Below are positions 56,830-64,000 of a DNA stretch of 64,000 nucleotides, piece after piece (the first letter of the stretch is position 1; the number at the start of each line of letters is the position of its first letter). The DNA comes from Galaxea fascicularis (taxonomy: Eukaryota; Cnidaria; Anthozoa; Scleractinia; Euphylliidae): the NCBI GenBank assembly GCA_948470475.1, contig OX419338.1, forward strand, positions 32,173,382-32,237,381, given 5' to 3'. Made by a program: the position numbers and the translations under genes. Under the pieces are notes generated by a model that did not search any database, had not been told where the DNA came from, and saw nothing but the letters and a program-made list of their open reading frames with translations.

Positions 56830-58310
56830 TTATTTATTTTTCCTTGGGGATAATCAGACTGCTTTATACTGTTATTACTTTAATGTAATCCTGGTAATTT
56901 AGTATCCCTGTGTGTTCCAATCTCATAATATTTTTTTTTCATTTTGTCGTTTGTACACTGGCCGTCTGGCGTTTTCAACCTTAAACGTATTTCAGGCGGT
57001 CTGCACCCATCATATATTTCATTACCTTTTTTTTTTTTTTTTTTTTTTTTGCTGAACACTCTTTATGTAATTTGTTGTCTTCCGCGCATTATCCACGTCG
57101 TAACCAATCAAAAAGTGACTTTTACACTGCCCAGTGCATAATTTGTCCTACATGGCAGATGGATATAAAATGCAATAACACTCGCGAGGGGAGGCTTTGA
57201 TCGAAACAGTAATTTTACTGCAATTATATAACCCTCGATTTAAGTGAGAATTTACAATGCATTTGTCTTTAGTAGTACATATTATTACAAGTTATGAATG
57301 GAAATGATATGAATATAAATAGAAAATTGGCAGTTTATTGGCCGTAATAAGGTCAAGCTCGCTATTCTCGCAGTCAAATACACTTCAACACCGTTACCTT
57401 CTAGCAATGTTGAGAAACCTTCTTAACATTAATTGCGCAAAGCGCTTGTCTTAAAATCAAAACCAATGCAATTACTCTGATCAAGCACAAGCATTTCGCG
57501 TTTTCTTGTTTTCGTTGGATTTTGCTTTCACGCTCCTTTGCTCTGTGATTGGTTGACAAAACTCGCGCCACTTTCTCAGCCAATGAGAACCAAAGTCAAT
57601 CGCGAGTTGTACGCGCGCATTTTGCCGCGCTTGGGGTCGATTGCACGTAATTACTTTAAATTCTGATTGGTTCACTGAGATGCCTTCGTCTCTTATGATT
57701 GGTAGAACAATTGCTTTGATTTTGATTTTACGCCACTCAATTGAAAATCACTCTCAGCAAACAGCGCCGTTAGGCAATCAGAAATCGAAACAATTACATT
57801 TAGCGAACGTCAAGAGGAAACTCCACACGAGCTATTCACGATTGGCTTTGATTTGGTTTCGCTTCTCGTTGGTTGAAAGAGTGGTGCGAGTTTTGCCGTC
57901 CATGAAGGTCGGCACAGACGATGGGACCTGTCCCTGCGACAAGTCCTCTGAAGGGTTTACGCGAAGGGACTAGTCGCAGGGTCTAGTCCCATGTAGTGTT
58001 TACACGCGGGGACAAATTGTCCCACAGACTCAAACTTTGGTCCCTACGACCAGATTGAATTATGATAGTTTGAATCAATGTCCCCCGCTTCGTCTCAGTT
58101 TTCACCATTGACCAATATTTACACTCTTACCAACAAACCTTGAGTGTTGTAACTGCCATTTGTATTTGTGGGGAACACTTTGAATTGTGATTTCTGGATT
58201 ATGAGCTGTGAAGTAATTTGAAATTATCGAAAATAATCTACTCGCTCTTGTTGAAGGGCACGTTAAGTTTAGCAAGTACGCCAAAGCCGCATGTCTGAAC
58301 GTTTGCTTGT
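56830..58310. other. Intergenic with CCAAT-rich stretch and a palindromic repeat
   Basis: Between 57540 and 57880 at least five ATTGG/CCAAT motifs occur on both strands, which could be promoter-like or simply repeat sequence. At 57920-58030 repeated GGGAC and GTCCC blocks form imperfect palindromes. A 21-nt T run lies near 57030. Confidence 0.35.
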
Positions 58311-58317
58311 AACACAG

Positions 58318-58325
58318 TATAAATA
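58318..58325 (+). promoter_or_regulatory. Isolated TATA-like motif
   Basis: TATAAATA directed toward the PEX14 terminal exon on the opposite strand. No plus-strand open frame follows, so it would drive a non-coding antisense transcript if used at all. Confidence 0.2.
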
Positions 58326-58509
58326 GAGTTGCGTGGAGCCTGATAATTTTAGAAACGTTAGTGTCCAGCTGAAAGGAGCAAAAAAGTCTGTAAAAGGAGA
58401 GAACTCATTTCAAAGCGCCCTTTCTAGTAGAGTCGAAGGGTCTATTTGGTCCAGTTAGTGCTGTCTGACTGCCTTGAGTACGTGAAATAGTTCAGTAGCA
58501 AACTGCTTG

Positions 58510-61500
58510 TTAATGCACGATAGCTACACCAACTGAATCATTCACACCTTCACCAAAGTCTTCGGTAGAATCCGAAGGCAAAGTCACATCCGAAGGAGCC
58601 TTGATGCAAGTCGACGAAAATGCGATGGAGGTCTCGTGAAATGATGTGTTTCCGGACAATTCGGACATCGATGACAAACTTGTATCAGAACTTAACACGC
58701 TTGTGTCGTTTAGCAAAGCGTCGTTAAGGCTCCCCTCGTTGGCTGCGACTACAGTCTTGGGTGTGTTAGCGGTATCTGTTTCTGTACTGGAGGTGCTGCC
58801 GCGTTCCGTAAGACTGTCCTCTAACGCCACTACATCGTGTTTCTCAATGCTTTTCTCCGCATCTCCGTTGTCAGAATGTTTGGAGGATTCACCTGCAGTG
58901 AGATTCGCAGTTAGCTCTCAGATATATTCGACAACAAATACTTCTTTGACGCCGCGTGTTGTACGTTTGTTAAGGGTGGCAACTTTAACGTGTTAATGTT
59001 CTTGGTCAACTTTGAGCCGTATATTACCGCCGAGCCGTTGACTTTGACTCTCTACTAAGCCGCGTCCTTACTCATTCTAGTTATGATGCTGACGCCAATC
59101 AACTATTTAAAGAACTAGGCTGGGACAATTTAGAAACTCGGCGTCAAAAACTAAAGGCTGAGATGGTCCATAAGTCCTTAAATGGCCTCGAAATTCATTC
59201 AGCGGAGTGATGTGATTACGTCTTACAACTTGCGCGATTCTGATAATAAGCTTGCTATTCCCTTGCTACGAACTACTACATAAATAGCTTTGGCTATAGT
59301 GGTGCAGTCCTCTAGAACAGCCTACCCTCAGCTGGTAGGCAAGCAACATCTCTGACTAATTTCCGACGATTGTTAATTAATTCCGACACGGCATTCATGT
59401 CAGTAAAACAGGCTTTAATTTAGTTTACTTTTCTTTCATAATTAGCAATATTTTAAATTTTAGAAAATTAATCTGTATACATGTATAGTCTTTCGTAGCT
59501 TTTACATTAAATTGTTAATGCCTGATGTATTTACCGTGTTTTAAAATAAAGATGATGATGATGATGATGATGAGTACTCCAAATTAGGAAGAAACTAAGC
59601 ACAGGGAACCCATGTTGGAGTCTGCTCTGCTCACGATTGATGAAACGGTTGCGCAGGGCAACAACGTAGTTACCATCAATTCAGTTGAAAATCGCTACTT
59701 TCAACAAAAAAAAGGTAAAGAAATTTTATTTATACACGGTAACAATTTTAAAGCTGTAAGCTCGTGGGGCCGCGTGGGAGAAATATAAGAAGAAATATTT
59801 TTTGGGGAAAGAAAGACAACAGTTTTCACCGCGAGGTATGTTCAACGTATGAAAAAGGTTTCGCAAATACTTTGATGGATAGATATTACCACACTTTTTC
59901 TTTGTTTCCTTGAAAATGGTATCAAAAGATGTCCAATTATTTCTCAATAAGTTGTGATCATTTATTTTACTTTTAAGGTTGATATTAATATTACAGACTC
60001 TTAGAGACACCCTTGATTTTAGGTCCACATGTATGTGCCTGTACCTCAAAAACCTGTTCGGTGAGCCCCGTTTTTCATTACGGAATCAAGATTACACTTT
60101 CTGCAAAGTTTTAAAGTCTTAAATTATCGTCAACTTGGGACTGAGCATCGGCAAAAATGTTTCAGTAAATATTTAACAAAACTCAACATAAAGCCTCTGA
60201 TTCATACCATTCATACTGCTATACTCCAAAGAAGACACTTGACTAGCGGATTGTTCCTTGCTGTTAGTGTTTGACAGCTCAGTGGCCCCGGGTGTTTCGG
60301 AGTTTGTTAGTGAAGACGTTGTTCTGGTCCGTTCGGTTGAAGTGACTGTACGCTGCCATGATGGTATACTGGGTGCCGCTGGCGTGGATCCCACCATGGG
60401 CGAAGGAAACTGTTTCCTGGTCAGGACACAATGACAAGAGGAGGTTAGCTTTCGTGGCTGGCTCTGGAAAGACGAATGAGCGCAAGAGCGGAATCTCGCG
60501 CGCACACGAAGCGAGGACTGAAACGCGCGAGTTCTCCTTACTTGATACGCGCGCAAGCCAGATTTGCAGTTCTGTCTTGACTTTATCTCTTTGTGGCATC
60601 TTCCATAAAGGCCAAATTTATTTAGGTCAGAGTGTTTTCCAAACCCAAAGCAAATGGCTTTTGACAAACGCCAAAGAAACTCGCGCCCGGATCGACCAAA
60701 TAATCAAGTCTTTATTGATACACAAGGTGGTTTGTTTACTGAAGATAATTACCAGGCTTGATAAAAAAGAAAACAGACTTGCCAGATGAATAAAATAACA
60801 CGATTTACTACACATTAATAAATGAAAAATAGTGAAACACGGAGTCAAGCTTAACTACAAGGGCATAGCAAATGCAAGTCAAGGATATTACCTATTGAGC
60901 AGAAGTCCTTTAAGTGAGAGTATTTCGCCTTTCAGATCACCAGCAGCGTAGCTCTCAGAGGGTAACAGGGCAACCTTTGACTGAAGAAACACAAATGCAG
61001 AAAAAGCCATTTATTGCAAAAGTTAAATACACGTTATTTTGAGTTGGGAAGAAAAGGAGACTCTGAACTAACTGCCGTACCAAATTGGAATGCCGTTTAC
61101 GATGCCATTTTATTTCCTCTGATGCTTGAAGCAGCACAAAATTCCTCTACTGCTTTGCCAATAGCAATGAATTATCATCGATCGATTGTTATTGATTGAT
61201 TGACTGGATTCCAATGATCAACTGTCATTGATTAATCACGCCAGGTTTTATCACAGTAACGTAAAACATGACGATTCATGAGAAGCACACAACATGCAGT
61301 AAATCCATTCACCTGTGTAGATGCCAAGTCCAAAGCCAAATTGTGAAGTTTACTTTGCTGTTGTTCTAACAAACCCTACAGATTTAACAAACTTAACATT
61401 GTTAAAGAAGCTTCAAAACTGTGCTTCATGTCACAAGACATCGGCACTTTCACTTGGTTCATCCGATATTGGGGTGTCTGTAAAAAAAGCCAAAGTGCCT

Positions 61501-64000
61501 TTGAATACATTGATTGATTCTCCTTCCAAATTAACTAATGATTAATAACATTTCATAGATGCAAATTAACGTGTGGAGAATTTGACAGTGCATCAAAAGT
61601 CACATAAGGTCTTATTTCAAGCAACCTTTCAATTGAAAGTCTCAATTACTTGTGCCCAATCTCATCCTCATCCTTGAATCTAAAGATTATTGTCACATTT
61701 TCTCAAAGTACTAATTACATCTTCCTTATCACTTAACTCTTAAAACCCCTAAGAATGATCAGCATCCCATTTCTCCTTCTAAGGTCAACACTTTATAAAA
61801 CAGTGTGGTTATGAGAATTAAGGACAGGATCACACAAAATGAACTGTTTGACATTTTTAACAATTTCTCCCTACCAGTTCTATAGCAACTGTAGGGACAA
61901 CACATGAGAATTTAACATTTGATCTTAAAATTTAAAGGGTTAATTACCTGGACAGAATCCAAACTTCTTTGAACTAAACAGAAACAAGAGCATCATTTTA
62001 ATACTACATGCTTATGTATAACCACCTTAAACTTCACTGTAAAAGGAAAAGAAAATTTTATCAGACTTGTGCCAGTTGTTATCCTATGTTACAGTACCTG
62101 ACTCTCTCATATTTTCTTTAAGTTCAGTTACGGTTGTTTCTATGGCCTCCAATTTTTCTTCCTCTTTACTCTTCTTTTGGTAAATGTATGGCAATATAAA
62201 TGTCTAGAAGTGAAGGAAAAGTAACAGAAAAAAAAAGGTGTTTGGTCTGTGTCCCAGTCACGGATACAATGGCAAAATATTCTCTTTGATGAGAAATTTT
62301 GCTTTGCTTTGCATCCTCCTGTACATACACTGTACATTGTATCATCTATAGTAATCTACATGATCAGTAGCATGCTTGTCAAGACTGTTTCCCTTGGGGT
62401 ACGAATGTAAATTAAATCAAATCAAATCAAATTTATTTAAGCTCGATAGCGTGAGGTGTGGTTGCCCAGTCTTCTGAGCTAGGGGCTCATGTATTAAATG
62501 TTGAAGCATTCCGGATTGAATTGGAAATTTAGAAGTGTTGGTTTTTGCGGGGAGGGGAAAACCAGAGTAGCAGAGAAGAGACCCAAGAACAAACTCAACC
62601 CACAAATGACGTCGAGTCCAGGAATCCAACCCGGGCCACAATGGTGGAAGGCGAATGCTCTCACCAATGGGCCATCTCTGCTCCCCAGTAACATGTACAC
62701 TGTATGTATAGTGCATATTTTGATGCACAAGGTAATTAATTGATTGATAATGAACACAGCCAACCATACCAAATTGTTTCATAATAAACTACGGGTAATA
62801 AGAAATTTAATATTAACCTTGAAAGTGCATACCAATAGCAATCTACCCCCCTCCCAAAGTCTAGTCAGGGTAAACATGTCACTTGACCCTAACAACCTCT
62901 CTTGGGAACAAAGGAATATATCTAAGTAGAAAACATACAATTTTATAAAGAGCTAAGCAGTAACTTAATGACTGTACCTTGAAAAGATGAGCCAGAGTAT
63001 ACCCAATTCCTCCACCTAAGATGGCAGCTCCTACATAGCTTCTCCAAGGGACTGGGAGTGGAGCTTGCAGCAAATGGCTGACAAAACAAAATACAATACA
63101 AACATCATTAACAGCGGGTTAAGACCTAATAAATAACATTAATTTTTTTCACATTTTCTTGATTGAATTAGGCATAAATAACAACAACTTGCAGCAACAT
63201 TCAGATGAGGAAATAATTGGCCACATGAATTACACTGTAAACAAATTACACTATTACTGCATTAGTGCTCTATGTAACTATTGATGTATTTACCAGTTAT
63301 GTTTCTCTTTATAATTTAACATGCAATGTATAACTCTTTAGTTTTTAGTTTCTTTAACTTAAAGTATGTTGATGACTGGCCCACCACGAATAGCAAATTT
63401 GCTATCTGCGGGCCAACATAAACTTAAATCTTGTCAAGAAAATATATAAAATAAAAGTGTGTAAAAGTGTGTACACTGTAACCCTTTGATTAATCAGAGG
63501 CACCTGGTCAGTGCTTTCATACTCCAACACAACAGATACAACTGTAGCTGATGGAATGAGTGAGAGGATGCTAACTTTCTTTGACAAAGGTTTTGATAAG
63601 AAGAGCTGGAGATGATCAACACGTATTTACCAGTGGTTTTCTTTACACTCACTACATCAGTATGTTCAAACCATGAATTGCGCCAAACCTTAATTAGTTT
63701 ACAGATGTAAATTCAATTGCTGAGTTTCCAAGGTGGTAAATTGAATGTCTCTATGTTTACTTGAAAAATGTTGACCATCAAAAATTAAAACTTAGATTTA
63801 AATTGTCTAATTATTCTGTGCCTCTGTTAGTGTAGGTAGTCTCACTTATCTAAAAATACTAAATAATGTTCAAATAATTCATAAACCTAGGCATGAACCA
63901 CTGAATCTCTTTAACAAACATATATCTAGCTTTCTTTCTTATTACTAACCTTGAAGTTGGCCCAACTGCACCCCTCTGAGGTACTGGAGAGGAGGAAGGT
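58510..64000 (-). CDS. PEX14: Peroxisomal membrane docking protein PEX14, 5' end outside window
   Basis: Seven exons on the minus strand: 64000-63950 (partial), 63077-62978, 62203-62098, 61365-61313, 60980-60892, 60416-60208 and 58892-58510. All have GT donors and AG acceptors, and the phases join without a break (330 codons including stop). The first visible piece is a Pro/Ser-rich linker. The next encodes PVPWRSY followed by the hydrophobic segment GAAILGGGIGYTLAHLF, equivalent to the PEX14 membrane segment after WRDY. Then come a coiled coil (EEKLEAIETTVTELKENMRE; EQQQSKLHNLALDL), the hallmark LKGEILSLKGLLLNRKQFPSP...IPSWQ, and a Ser/Thr-rich acidic tail. PEX14 with PEX13 docks the PEX5 receptor for matrix protein import. 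The N-terminal PEX5/PEX19-binding domain lies beyond 64000. The 51-nt partial exon is supported by frame and donor only. Confidence 0.93.
59045..59572 (+). mobile_element. LINE 3' fragment with (GAT)n tail, in the last PEX14 intron
   Basis: The plus strand reads YDADANQLFKELGWDNLETR and KAEMVHKSLNGL, typical of CR1/L2-like ORF2 C-termini, with later stops, a 3' UTR and a (GAT)n tail at 59551-59572. It is antisense to PEX14. Confidence 0.75.
62414..62682 (-). mobile_element. tRNA-derived SINE in a PEX14 intron
   Basis: On the minus strand AGCAGAGATGGCCCATTGGT (A box) and GGGTTGGATTCCTGG (B box) form a tRNA-like head. A conserved-looking body follows (GTGGGTTGAGTTTGTTCTTG, GGTTTTCCCCTCC) and then a TTTGA-repeat tail at 62414-62432. 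It resembles the MetaSINE type known from many invertebrates; family assignment from memory. Confidence 0.7.

Overview
The window looks like nuclear DNA of an anthozoan cnidarian, probably a stony coral. The evidence is AT-rich sequence, spliced animal genes (PEX14, a Golgi carbohydrate sulfotransferase), intronless secreted Cys-rich genes, and dense MITEs, palindromic elements, LINE 3' ends, tRNA-derived SINEs and Mutator/IS3EU-like relics of types I associate with coral genomes. The organism call is an inference from content; no marker gene fixes the species.

Layout. 1-5918: one intact intronless gene on the minus strand (2127-3341), a secreted double-cysteine-rich protein with a C-terminal domain resembling R-S-E ADP-ribosyltransferases, in otherwise featureless DNA. 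5919-46322: a direct head-to-tail segmental duplication, copy 1 about 5919-25523 and copy 2 about 25524-46322, joined without spacer in the middle of a MITE. Each copy carries a complete carbohydrate sulfotransferase gene on the minus strand that I assemble from three exons (membrane-anchor exon, 44-bp microexon, catalytic exon). The coding length is 999 nt in both copies and the frame holds across all junctions. Since the duplication the copies have taken different insertions, so each serves as the empty-site control for the other. Copy 2 also holds a 2,991-bp IS3EU-like DNA transposon with a 6-bp target duplication.

46323-58500: TE debris (Myb/SANT-like relic, hairpin MITEs, LINE tails, a mariner-type MITE, a decayed multicopy CxC-type gene) plus a second intact ADP-ribosyltransferase-like paralogue on the plus strand (48224-49342), which ends in a KDEL-like tetrapeptide. 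58510-64000: the 3' part of PEX14 (peroxisomal docking protein) on the minus strand, seven exons with consistent phases, running out of the window at its 5' end; its introns contain a LINE tail and a tRNA-derived SINE.

The genes do not form one pathway. The most interesting units are the secreted Cys-rich/ADP-ribosyltransferase-like pair that brackets the duplicated block, and the recently duplicated sulfotransferase genes with large TE-filled introns.
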